Below are positions 1 through 11,441 of a stretch of 64,000 nt of DNA, piece by piece (position 1 is the first letter of the stretch; each line of letters opens with the position of its first letter). The notes beneath the pieces were generated by a model. The model did no database searches. It was not told the DNA's origin and worked only from the letters and a program-made list of their open reading frames with translations. The DNA is from Zarea fungicola (Eukaryota > Ascomycota > Sordariomycetes > Hypocreales > Cordycipitaceae). The DNA is taken from the NCBI GenBank assembly GCA_900169235.1, contig FWCC01000457.1:1-64000 (forward strand). Reading direction: 5' to 3'. Position numbers and translations under genes: made by a program.

Positions 1-547
1 ACTTACCCATCACACCCAGTACTACTACTTACTAGGTAGTCCTTCCACTGCACCATGGCGTCATATTAATAGCGCTATAGGTACCCGAAGACCCTCTGTG
101 GGCACCCAAATTTTAGCTGCATTCTCCAGGTTGCTTCCCGCCTTCTGACCTTTGGCTATCCACATGTTGCCTATTTCCCTTGCGGATCAGAGGACTTGTC
201 TTTTGGCTTGCTTTCCCCTTCTCTCCAAATACACCATTTTCAAGAAGACCAAGTCAATCTGTCGCGCGGGCTGCACAGACAATCGGTTAAAGAACCCCCC
301 CGGAACCATGTACGAGTAAAAATATTTGATAATAGTTGCCACGGATCCCGAAAGTTGAAGAAGCAAACGGCAGCTTTGGGAGCTCTCCAATTGCCCCTGG
401 CACCGCCTTATCGCGGCGCGTACAGCGTGCAGAGCTCTCGGAATAGCTTTGGGCTGCAGTCGAGCGGCCATCTGGAGGAAGAAGGGAGTCGAACCAACCG
501 TGCAGACAGCCGGCTGACAAGCCTCCTTTGCCAACACCTCGACAAAT
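1..547. other. Upstream flank of the first gene, no gene seen
   Basis: I see no supportable gene here. Open frames on both strands overlap one another and run into the first exon of the downstream membrane-protein gene; none has a recognisable domain or an intron-consistent continuation. This stretch probably holds the promoter and 5' leader of the gene starting at 548. A TAGGTA-type motif lies near position 33. Confidence 0.6.
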
Positions 548-2606
548 ATGCCCAGCTTCTTCCAGTTCACCCAAGGCACAGAGTCTCGCGTCCGCCCCAA
601 CGACTCGTCGCCGCTCCTGGGCCGTTTCCGCGCCGTCCCTCCCAGACCCGACTTTAGAATACGTCGAAACAGCCAGCTGGGCCTGCTTGCCGACAGCATT
701 GCGGCAGGACGTGGCAGCGTACACGTCGGCTACGGCGCACTCATTGCCGCCACCCTCGGCGACAGCGACAGCGAGGAGGAGTGCATCCGCCGGGATGGTA
801 GGCTGGACATTGCAGAGCACGCCACAGCATGGGATCGGGCGTGGCAGCGGTGGGTGATTGACCTCTGGGTCGAACCTCGACAATCCGCCGTCAAAAAGGT
901 GGTGGACAGGTGGTGGAGCCGATATGGATTACTGGTATTCATGCCGGCAACCTTGGTATGTTTGTTTTTCTTCACTTTTGGGAAGCTGAGATGTCGGGCA
1001 TCAAGCTATGACTCTAACATATATTATAGGCCATTATCTGGTGTGCCATACCGTTCCCGCAGTACCCTCTACCAGACGACGGCGACCAGGACAACCCGTC
1101 GAAACCGCACAAGCGTCCGGGTTACGGCTCTGCCAACGTCGAAGTGAATTTTTGGTTTTTTCTCTTTATCTACTATGGCTTTTACAATGCTACAGCGCTG
1201 GTATGGATTACAAAAGTATTCAATCTATACAACCTCAACTGGTAAGACAAGTGTTTGAAATCTGGTCGTACTCAAAGCGTTGCCTTACAGTTTCTTTTAG
1301 GTGGCCCAAGATGCTTGGGTTTCCTGTGACGGTGTCGCTAATCGCCATTGTATCACTGGGAGTCCCTGTACCGTTATATCTGATACCTGAAACGCGCTTC
1401 TTGACCAACCACAATACCTCTTGGATTTCGTGGACGTTTTGCGTCATGGCTATGCCCGTCGCAATCGCGTTTCTCATTCTCATGACCAATGAGCGCCATA
1501 TTGGCTTACGACACTCACTATCCGAAACGCAGCGGATTTTTACGACATCCTGGTGGACTGGAGAACCTGATACTCTATCGCGTCCTGACCGACGTCGGCG
1601 TAACGTGCCCGGCGACTTGTGGGAGCACGATGTGCTGCAATCGCACGGAGGGTCTCGGCCACACGGCGTTGCAATGAGGCGTAGGTGGCTTCCGGCAAGC
1701 TTTATCCGATTCTTGTGGTTTTGCGTGGCCCTGTTTATCGGACTCATGGCCTATGTGCTTGGAGAGGCATACGCAGAACTGTACCTGCAGACGCTGCCAC
1801 ACAACAGTTTGGAGACGGTCGTGTATGTCTATGGGTGGATCATTACAGTTCACCTGCTGGATGCGCTTACCGGCTGGGTGCTGGGAATTCGCGAGGGCGA
1901 GCGTGTGGGGAGCTACCCGCTCAGTTGGGTCTTTAAACTGTAAGAGTGGAGGAGGCTTCTTGTTCTTGCCACAGAAGCCACAGTGGCCTTGTTGATCGAT
2001 GTTGACTAACGCCGACTGGACAGATATTTCATGTTGACGTATCAGACATACGTGCGTTCCCTGTACGCTCGACTGCGGACACCTACCCAGTTTATTGTTC
2101 TGCAGATTCTATCCTCGACGAGCCTGGTGATTCTGACGCCGCTGATGATGACAGAGACGTTTCACAAGATCATGTGCGTGTTGGGTCTTAATGGGCAAAC
2201 TTACGGATCGTACCAGAAGCTTCAGACGAGGAACGTCTTTATACGCTTCCTGGCAGAGAATGCATCAATGGCGACTTTTCTGGGAAGTGTACTGGTGCTG
2301 CACTATGGCGCCAACAAGGAGGTGTACCCATACTTTGCGTTTGATGGCAACAACCTGGACGGCGACTTGTCGGATCAGTATAACCTCAACCTCACGGTGT
2401 ACTTTTCGGCCATTACATGGGTTTGCGAGCTGGTGGCGAGTGTAGCCGTGCGCGGCTTAATTCGGTTCTGCTTCAAGGTGGACGTTGGACTGGAGGGCAA
2501 GCTGGATCTGGCGGTGTGGCCGGAGTTGCTTCCGACGTGCGTGGCGGTGATGCTGCACGTCTTGCAGAACATGATGTTTTCAATTGTTCGACTGCAGTTT
2601 CACTAA
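548..2606 (+). CDS. Multi-pass membrane protein, unassigned family (613 aa)
   Basis: I do not recognise the family. Four exons fit without gaps: 548-955, 1030-1241, 1301-1939 and 2024-2606, giving 613 residues; introns are 60-84 nt with GT..AG ends, and the third has a GACTAAC-like branch site near 2004. The first ~120 residues look cytosolic and polar (a DSDSEEE acidic patch near residue 70). About ten hydrophobic segments follow, beginning with the one spanning intron 1 and including very aromatic ones (NFWFFLFIYYGFYNA). Polar loops contain Arg-rich stretches. There is no signal peptide. The start ATG at 548 is the first in this frame that keeps the N-terminus open. It could be a transporter or an organelle membrane protein; function is not inferred. 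The coding call is strong because hydrophobicity and frame persist across three splice junctions. Confidence 0.82.
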
Positions 2607-5600
2607 AACTGACGACGGGACCGGGGAGAGGAGAGGGAACGATACAGGCGAGAGGGAGACTGCTGCATGCCTAGTAGCCCTTTCTCTCACATCGTTTTGC
2701 TGACTGGTTTATGTTTGTTTACTTTGGTGTGGTATTTTTCCCCGGCTTGTTCTTTCTTGGATGCGACCAAAAAATTTGATACCCCCATCCCCCCATTCCC
2801 CCGTTTGCTCACCTGTCTCTATTCTGCACTACTCGCGTTGACTAGTTTGCATACGGAGTACCTGGCGCGGCATTTGACGATATTGCTAGAGGCTTGTTTT
2901 GTCACTGTGATTATGAGGCCATTGAATAGAAACAATGTAATACTTGTTTATCAGTACATGTCGGACTTTTTATAACTGGGTACATGTGCTTGCATATAAA
3001 GAGCGATGATGAATGGAGCGCTTGCCATATCCACATCTTGTTTGGTGCGGTGGAGTACGCAGTGAGGATAGCCATAGTGTGGAGTTGACCATGACTTGTT
3101 AGCTGCAGATGAAGTCGAGTATCAAACCAGCTCGCGTGGAAATGCAAGCGGTCAAACGTTTGAATCAAGTCAGCCTACGTAGGAATGAAATGGTTGACAA
3201 GACGTTGATTTCAATGGTTGAGCACATGCAGTATCGACTGGTAGTGAATTAAGCTGCGGGTAGGCAAACATATGGTAAAATGACGGAGCTATTTTGGCTG
3301 GGATTTGAATAAAAAAAAGTATTTCTACGGAGTACACTTCTGTAAAATAAAGCTGCAGTTTGGGTAAACTAATAACACCGTTAGTTAGTTGTCCATATGG
3401 GCACAACCTTGATCGCTGGGACATGGTTGGCTGGACATGGTTGGCTGGCTTGGACCAGCAGCATAGCCACCCGGCCATTGACTAGCGAGTCTCTCACCGT
3501 TTTCTGCCCCTCCGCTCATCAATCCAATCCAAGTTGCTCAGGAGCGTCGTTAAGTATGTACGAAGCTTAGTGTTGGTAAGTGGCACATATATGACACGCA
3601 TACAGGTACAGACACCACCACCCTCCATTCTGTGCCTAGTTCCCGCAACGTAAGTAGTGAGTGAGACGGCATGTATGGGGATGAGAAACGAAACAGGGAG
3701 CTCGGGCCGCTCACTGGCGGGGTGTGAGTTGTCACTGAATTGGATGGTGGTGGTGTCATTTATTTTGGAATTCAGGTTTTGCCAAGGAGTTACCACTCAG
3801 ATAGAGATGCGATACTATTGTATAAATGGCACACAAACCCTTTTTTCATCCCGCTGCCATTTTTTGTCCATTTTTTGTCCATTTGTGCAGTTTTTTTTGC
3901 TATTTTTATTACATTTTTCTACCTTTGGTGTTAGGCCCGAACAAACAACAGGCTGGCCGGGGTGGCCATGTCCGACACAAAATTTACATGCAGCTTGCAT
4001 CTGCACATCAGCAAGTTCAAACAACGCGGGCATGGGTATGCATTGTTAGTTGGTTCGTACGTATGTGTATGGCTATGGAGAGAATGGGGCGCTTGTTATA
4101 TTAGGCATGCAGCTATGAGTTGACCTGCCAAGTATACACAAGATGCCGTAGATGCTGTTGTCTTTGCAATCTGCGGCAGCTCGTTTCTCTCACACTCTCT
4201 CCCGTTCACCCGGTCACTCTCATATTCACTCTCTATTTCTGACACATGCCATCCCGTCATTATCATTTTGTGTTGCGTGTTACTAGGGCGCCTGGCTAGG
4301 AAAAAACCTTCTGTGTGTTACGTTGCCTGGGGTATGTCCTACATGCTGCCCCCGGAAGATGCAGCTGCGATTCCCCGTCCAGCCATAACATGCTATGGTA
4401 TGCATGTACGGCCTGGTGGTTTTTTATTATGAAAAAACCGTTAATTTACGTTTTAATGGCTTGCCCTCCTTTCACTGAGCAGTAGGCAGCCCTATCAACT
4501 AGTTTTGAGCTGAATGATGCGTATCCAGCCTTCTGTCCATCCATCCATCCCATCGCAGCCAGAGCCCAGCCAGCCAGCCAGCCAGCCAGCCATGCCATGC
4601 CATGCCATTCTAATAAAAGCGCACGTCAGTCACTCACACCGACCTTTGCCTCAGCGTGTAGACAACAGTAGTAGTTAGTGAGTGTGTGCATGCCTGAGCG
4701 TGTTTCTCATGTTTATAGTGGTTGAAGGAGTTTTAATTGCGCCCTCAAACTCTTGGCCCAATTTGTCTAATTTTTTCCTCTTCCTCTTCTTCACCACATT
4801 TGTCTCCATCCTGTTCCTTCCTTCATCAAAACACCCTTGCACATAATACGAAACACGTTTGCCTATATAGGCTTTGGGGCCGCCGCCTGAACTGTGCATT
4901 CACTAGCTATCTGCTACTAGTTACCTACTACCTGCTGCCTTGGACGACCATAACTTTCTTCCTATCTCTGCAGCCGAACAAACCCCTTTCTTTTTCTTTT
5001 CCCTTCCTTATCCAGGTTTCTTAAATATTTACCTTCCCCCTATCTTCCCATCTATCGTTGATCCCTTTCCACCAGTCCGAATTGTCGTTTGCTGATACCG
5101 CCTGTTCCTCCGATTGTTGACTCACTCGCACCTGCCCGATTTTTTTTTTTAACCGTGGGGCGTCCGTCCCTTCCCTCTTTCTGGTTATCGGCTAGACCAG
5201 CCAGCACTTCTTTCGCCTCGTCCAATCTCCAGGCTGGATTGAACCATTTGACTCTTTTTCTCTCATAGCCGGGACTAGCCAAAACCACTTGCTACGCTCC
5301 ACCGGAATCCACCACAAAGTAAGAAAAAGTGCGTTCTTTCCCCCCTTCTCCGTCCTCTCTATCCTTTTCCTGGTGTTCTACACAGGCACAGGACTTTTTT
5401 ATGGTCTCGCTCTGCCCGCCCGCCATTGCCCCTCTTTGGCGGCAATAACTTACCCCTCCACTCCAAACTTGCTTAATCTGTCCATTTTCTTTTTAATTTT
5501 TAATTTATTTACTTGCTGTACCACTTTACTCACTTAATCACCTCATACCCATCTTCAACTTGAACATTTTCTTGTGGGGTGATTCTGCCCGGCAATACCA

Positions 5601-5704
5601 CCTTACTTTGTACCTGTTTTGCCCCTTTCAACTTCCCTTATTCTTACCCCCCCCTTCTCCGTCCACTTCGATCTTTCCTTCAATTATCAATCGTAAAGCT
5701 TACA
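2607..5704. other. Intergenic region with pyrimidine-rich leader of the APRT gene
   Basis: No gene is supported in these 3.1 kb. The left part is mixed sequence with short A/T runs. From about 4740 the + strand becomes strongly C/T-rich and stays so up to the ATG at 5705, as is common in leaders and core promoters of well-expressed fungal genes. A compound microsatellite sits at 4536-4609. Short open frames (for example 2667-2975) lack family features. Confidence 0.6.
4536..4609. repeat. Compound microsatellite (CCAT)n-(CCAG)n-(CATGC)n
   Basis: Three adjacent short tandem arrays are visible: CCAT units near 4537-4551, CCAG units at about 4565-4591 and CATGC units at about 4591-4608. They lie between genes and would be expected to vary in length between strains. 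Confidence 0.9.
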
Positions 5705-6384
5705 ATGAGTTCTTCCTCAGCAGCCCAAGATGCCTCGGGAAGACAGCCCCCCGCCGCCGCCTCCACCGCCGCCGAACTCGCCAGTGCAAAGGTAATTCTC
5801 AAGAAGAACCTGCGCAATTTCATGGACTTCCCCATCCCCGGCATTGACTTTGTTGATATCATGCCACTCTTTGCCAATCCTGAGGCCCATGCCGCCCTTC
5901 TCGACGCTCTTGAGCTCCAAATCACCCAAAACTTTGCCAACGTCAAGCCCGATGTTATTGTCGGCCTCGATGCCCGTGGCTTTCTCTTTGGCCCCGGGCT
6001 CGCCCTGCGCCTGGGCGTTCCCTTTGCCGCTGTCCGGAAGCAGGGCAAGCTTCCCGGGCCGTGTGTAACCGCCGAGTACATCAAGGAGTACGGAAAGGAT
6101 CTTTTCCAAATGCAGGAGGACGCTATCCGTCATGGCCAAAAGGTTCTCGTCGTCGACGACATAATTGCTACTGGTAATTGCAACCCAAAAAGCGCTCTTG
6201 TCGCTAATTGAAATAGATGTAACTGACTAGTATTCTTACAGGCGGCTCTGCCAAGGCGGCCGGGGAACTTGTCGCCCAGCTCAAAGGCGAAGTCATGGGT
6301 TATCTATTCATCCTTGAGATCCCTGGCCTCAATGGCCGTGACAAGCTTGGGGCTCCCACGACCATTCTCCTCGAGGATGCCTAA
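5705..6384 (+). CDS. APT1: Adenine phosphoribosyltransferase
   Basis: Purine salvage enzyme that makes AMP from adenine and PRPP in the cytosol. Two exons, 5705-6173 and 6242-6384, are joined across a 68-nt GT..AG intron to give 203 residues, close to the usual fungal size plus a short Ala/Ser-rich N-terminal tail. The family core is clear: NFMDFPIPGIDFVDIMPLF, then GLDARGFLFGP, then the PRPP-binding loop VLVVDDIIATGGSAKAAGEL around residues 146-165. The intron cuts this loop between ATG and GSA, so only the spliced product has a complete PRPP site. The C-terminus ends in a short LLEDA motif. The start at 5705 begins MSSSS; an in-frame upstream ATG at 5579 lies inside the pyrimidine-rich leader and is unlikely to be used. 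The gene converges on the GH47 gene. Confidence 0.96.
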
Positions 6385-7198
6385 ACAAACCGCCCCTCAA
6401 CCCAGATATCACATGGCAAATGGGACCCTCGAGATGCGCAATCTTCAACATCGACGTGATTACGACCTAATAGAAAATTCATTGACTCCACTCCCTGGCA
6501 TCCCTTTACATATATACGCCCAAATATCGTCAATGCCGCCTTACTTTAATACCCCTGGGGAACCGGTCTGAAGAGATAAAACCACACCCTTGACACGACA
6601 TTCAACCGTCTGAATATAAGACATTTTTGCCTAAGCAGTTTTGTCCTTGTTTGCACTTGACTGCTAGTTTACAGAGAGACAAAAGAAAGAGACCAAAGAA
6701 AGAAAGAGGAAGAGAAAATTCTACGAGACAAATACTCTGTATTTGGATGACGATTTTTTTTTTAAAAAAAAAAACAGTGTGCCATTGTTTATTTATTTTA
6801 CATTTTTAAAATGCCCGTTTTTGGACAAATGTAGCATTGTTATCGTCCTTTGTTCTCCTGATATTCTTGCTGTCTTAGGAAAAGTATTGTTACGGCTGTT
6901 AGCTGCGTGCGATTGATTATGACAGGATAAGCCGCAACAGTACGTACGTAATAAATGCTTTAAATTTACAAGTTCTGGAGCCGTCTCTTTGTCGTAGTAC
7001 ATGACCACTTGCCCTAATAACTGACACACTTGAAACGATTCTTGTTCTGGGTTGTATAAAGCAACCAGTAAAAAAGTTACTCCCTGTGATGCATCGTCAT
7101 CTTCTATAAGCTAACCCCCTCCCCAAAAAAAGGTCCTGACGAGATATATACACATATTCTAGAAATTCCTATATCCCCAATGCCAGAATCCCCCCCTC
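6385..7198. other. Convergent 3' intergenic region
   Basis: Spacer between the 3' ends of the APRT and GH47 genes. A/T-rich, with an A/T homopolymer stretch near 6750-6775. No gene is seen; it presumably contains both 3' UTRs and poly(A) signals. Confidence 0.6.
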
Positions 7199-10100
7199 TC
7201 ATAGCACTATAACATTTTCCATGACCAGCCCCTGGCTACTGATCACGTACTTGCGCCGCAGTCCGACCGCGGACGACTCTCCAAACAGCTCATACGTGCC
7301 CTTGGCCGCCGGCATCAGCACCATGGGAATCCCGTGCATCCTCGGAAGGCCCCGCGGAGTGCGCTGCTCATCTGCCAACAGCGGTCGCGGCGCATCCGCC
7401 GCACTGCCGCCCTCATCCACCACAATCACCAGCTGCAGGCTGTGGGCGGCGCCAACGCTAAAGGCCGGGATGTTGTCGAGCTTCTCGCCAAACGAGCATC
7501 CGCCGCGCTGCATCACAATGACCTGGTGCGAGCGTGATGCTTCGTCGGGCAGCGGACCGTCGCAGCCCGTGCCGGCCATGTAAATGCTCCGCCACGGGAA
7601 GGAGGCGCGGGGGTTTGCCCGAGTGAAACCGGGGCTGGTGCGGAGGAGGGCGTCGTCGACGCCGGGGAGCGGGAACGCGCCCGGCCCCGTGGCGGTGTTA
7701 GCAAGCCAGTGAAAGACAAGCGGCTCCGTACCGTCGTCGGGATTGCTGTCCGGGAACGGTTCGGGTTCTGGCGTGGTACGGGCACTGGGCGACGAAGACA
7801 GGTCGAGGTCGAGCGCCGAGGACACGGCGCGGAGAATGGATTTGAGAATAGAGTCCGAGTCGTCCTTGACGGGTGGTTCGCCGCTCGCCCGCACGACCGT
7901 CGTCGTCTTGCTCGTCACCGATGCCTGTTCATAGCGTCCCACGCCCGTGGCGTCGACGTCATCACCCACAGAACCCGCCACAGGGAGCGACATGGCAGCT
8001 ATCAGAGACGCTGGTTCCTCGCTGGTGTGTGGCACCGGCTCTAGCTCGGGCTCAATCAGCAGCACGACATCTACTACATCACTCCGTCGAGCAGCAGAGA
8101 ATGCCTCGTCCCGCAGATGCGCCACGTGCTCGGCATGGAAGAAGACGCTCTCGTGCCGACTCACCACGTTGCCCGCGATATGCGTCACCATCCACACGTC
8201 ACCATCCGCAGCCTCGCTAAATTCCTGCTCGAGCTGCAGCCTCAGTCCCTCCAGCTTCTGCACGGTAGGCCCGACATTGTGATACCAGCGTAGCTGGCCA
8301 TCGTCTGGCCTCGAAAATAGCGACGAGGAAGAGGAAGACGAGGAGCTGTCCCGCGCTGGGAACTCAATCCACGAGCGGATGCGGTTAATGGGCGCCGGAC
8401 ACGTGCCGTTGTGCGGCAGCATTGTGGGCGGCAGGGTCCAGGGGAAAACAGTGTAGTTCGAGCTTGCGCGATAGCGGGTGACAAAACTACCTCCTTGTTC
8501 CTCATCTTGAACAGTGTACGTCTCCAGAGGCCCGTGAATGTTCGGTGTTTTATACAGGCCAGTAAAGCGGGAGACATCAAAGAGATTACGCCTGGCTGCC
8601 GTATTGGAACCTGCTAGCGGCTCCAGTGGTTTGCGTGGCGCCGGGCACGAATTGGTGAAGCGACTATCGTAGTAGCTAGAGATGGCCACATCCCCTCTGC
8701 TGTGGCCCTGTGGTGTGCGTAGTTTGTTTGCATATGTTGATATCCTTGAGGTGCGGCGGTTTTTGCGCCTCGGAATGATGAGGGGATGGCCTTCCGTGGT
8801 GAACACATAGGCTGCGTCAAGGTTGTTAAGTGGGTGCTCCGGATCGAAGAGAAGGTATAGGTACTTGGTCGTCTCGCCCAGAAAGAAGCTTTCCATGCGG
8901 TCCTGCTTCTCCCCCGACCGGACGTCCTCCAGCCCTGCCCACCCGCATGCTACCCAGCAGCGGCGTTTGATGTCCTGCAGCACCATCTCGCCGACGCGCA
9001 AGTACCAGGGGTCTGCTGTCGCCCGATAAATATGGTACGTGGACTCGATGAACTCGGGTCTGCCCGGCCACCACGCAATGCCCGGTTCCACGTTGGTCTC
9101 CCGAACGGACCACCGCTCCGGAATGGCAGCGTAGCGTGTCCAGAGAGCAGTGTAGACGAGGTTGGCTTCAACAGCCTCTTCAACTTCGCCGGCCAACGCC
9201 AACAGACCGGGATAAAAGGCACCGAGACTATCGATCCACATGGTATAGGGCTGTCCTGTGGCGCGGTGGTTGTTGGAGTAGTACGGGAAATGATTCCTAT
9301 CAGTATAAAGATAGCGCTTGACCGAGGCATGCGCTTGATGCCATGCCTCTAGAAACGCATCGGACGAGTGCATTTCCGGGGACAAGGGCGGATGTAGTGA
9401 GTTTGGGTCCAGCCAGCTGGTCGAGCTGTGCCGTCGGGACTGCGTCATGTTTGGCTCTTCCTGCCCGGAAAGCAGAATATGGCTTTTGAGCGCGTATTCA
9501 AAGAAGCTGTCCATGCCAGCACCAATGCCGGAGTGCGGCCCTATCCAGACGCCAAGCTCGGCATCGATGCCGTTGCCAATGAGCCCAAGTTCACTGCGAC
9601 GCTTCCACACCTCCCAAAAGGCGCGTTTGGCCGCTTGTTCGAAGCGGGGGTCTCCAGACAGTCGACTCAGGACGGTAAATTCGAGTGTAAGACTACCTGC
9701 ACCGGCGCTGCATGTTTCTGTAATCTCTGGATTCCCGACGACGCGTTCTGCGTCTTCGGAGCCGTGATGCAAAGGTGAGTTGACATAAAACGGGATACCA
9801 GAGCGCAAATTGACGCGCGGATATGGGATTCCGGTTTTTGTATAAAAGGCAGGCAAAAGCCGCTCCGATAGATCAAAGGCCAGCCGTAGGAGCTGGCCGT
9901 CATAAACAAATCCTCCCGGCCAAGTGATGGGCGCAGTCTCCAACGGATCGTCATCGACGCCCTTATTGGGCTTGGATTTCGGATCATACCCGCGGATTGG
10001 TAAATCACCGACGGCAAATAAATGGGCACTGAGAAGGCCGCCGACACCTCGGATAACGGTCTCAAAGACCTGCACCTTGCTATCCAGATCAAATCCCCTG

Positions 10101-10582
10101 GCGCGTAGGCCTTGGCCCGACGCACTGCGTCGTCCGTCGCCGTAGTACGAAACGAATTGCGCGACGCCATCTTGAAAGTCGCTCAATGCCTGCGCGCCGG
10201 TGTATCGTTCGTTTGCGGGCCCTCCGGCGAGAATGGCCAGCGTCGACAGGCTGTCGATGAGGGTAAGGGAATAGTTGCCGAGGACGTCGTTGAGTCCAAT
10301 GTCGCTAGGTTGTTCGGGATTGCGAGTTAGTGGTGTGCATGACACTGGACGTAGCTGTGGGTAAAAAAGATGATGTTAGACATTTAATTGCTGGATAAAG
10401 GAGAGGCAATGTGCAGTTGCTTATACCTCGTCCTCTGGGAATGCGTGGAGCATGTAGTTGCTGTAGCCGTGGTAAAACATGTCCACCGTCTCCTGGCGCA
10501 GCTTGGCTAGGTGATCAGAACGCATTGCCGGTGCCATCGAAGGCAGCACGGCTAATGCGATCAAGGTCGCAATCAAGAACAT
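7199..10582 (-). CDS. MNL1: ER degradation-enhancing alpha-1,2-mannosidase (GH47, Htm1/Mnl1/EDEM type) with PA-like domain
   Basis: Glycoside hydrolase family 47 enzyme of the EDEM branch, expected to trim mannose from N-glycans of misfolded proteins in the ER lumen and mark them for ERAD. Two exons, 10582-10427 and 10354-7199, with a 72-nt intron, give 1103 residues. Exon 1 supplies a signal peptide (MFLIATLIALAVLPSMAPA) and the conserved FYHGYSNYMLHAFPEDE start of the catalytic domain. GH47 landmarks follow in order: SLSTLAILAG, GAGSLTLEF, GAGMDSFFEYALKSHILL, RPEFIESTYHIYRATADPWY, MESFFLGETTKYLYLLF and the calcium-site FTTEGHPL. The catalytic domain ends near residue 580; the remaining ~500 residues contain a Ser run, acidic low-complexity sequence and a protease-associated (PA)-like segment (VIVMQRGGCSF) near the C-terminus. 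No HDEL-type tail is present. Confidence 0.93.
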
Positions 10583-11425
10583 GTTGCCAGTTATCAATCT
10601 CGAACCGGCTCGATTAGGACGTTCTTGGACTGTGACGGCGGGCCGATTGAATCACTGATGGTTGACTCCCAGCGCTCACGGGCGCTCTCAGGGGCTAAAA
10701 AGACGCATACGATTGCCTATCCATCTGAAAGTTCTTAGAAATAACATGCAAGGTCCATCAGGATGCTGTTGCGCCACCTGCCGCTCCGAGACGTTGCACT
10801 GATCAGGTCGTGGGACTGTGGCATCTTCAATTTGCGCCACAACGCACGAGACCAACAGTTTTCGTGGGGAGTTAATGTGTGGCTGGGGCTACCTGTGGCT
10901 TGGCATGGCTGATTATATAAACGGGATAGTCAACGTTGTCCAGTTTGCGAGAGCACCCAAAGACAAAAGGAAGGCTCAGTATCCCTGTTTGTATTATAAT
11001 CTGTTTCTTAATTTAAATGCTTCGATGCATTTGAACCATGTTGCACGTCAGACCGTTGCCAAGTGTAACTGAAAATCACATGTTCTGTAGAGGCAGCGAA
11101 ACGAGCGGGCCTGCCCATGACTTACAAACTACACGGTGAGAAGAGTCACTTTGCCTGTCTCGTATAAACCGGGCGTAATTCGAAAAAAAAAAAAACATAT
11201 TTCGAAATGAGCCCCTGTCTTTTCTCGTATAATGAAGGTTCCGATAAATGGCAGGTTTGTACCTTGTAAATCTTGGTGAAGTAGAGGGTACATGGACACT
11301 GACTCTATGCAGAGCTTCTTAACCTCACACCTCTGGGCTGTGCATGGCGAAGGCCGCACGAATCTATTTTAGTTATAGCTCGCGGACCGTGTATCAACAA
11401 TATCATCAGTCGTAGATGCCAAGTT

Positions 11426-11441
11426 GGGGGGGGGGGGGGGG
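11426..11441. repeat. G homopolymer, 16 nt
   Basis: An uninterrupted run of 16 G on the + strand in otherwise mixed sequence. It could form a G-quadruplex, and could also be a place where assembly length is uncertain. Confidence 0.9.

Noticed and set aside
187..883. Minus-strand frames overlapping the first gene's first exon
   Set aside because: Two overlapping frames on the same strand with no motifs; both are shadows of the upstream region and exon 1 of the plus-strand gene.
2667..2975. 102-codon hydrophobic frame downstream of gene 1
   Set aside because: Begins just after the gene's stop in probable 3' UTR, with no family features or splice partners.
5579..5704. N-terminal extension of APRT from an upstream in-frame ATG
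   Set aside because: It lies within the pyrimidine-rich leader, reads Pro/Phe/Leu-rich sequence unlike any APRT, and the family start fits 5705.
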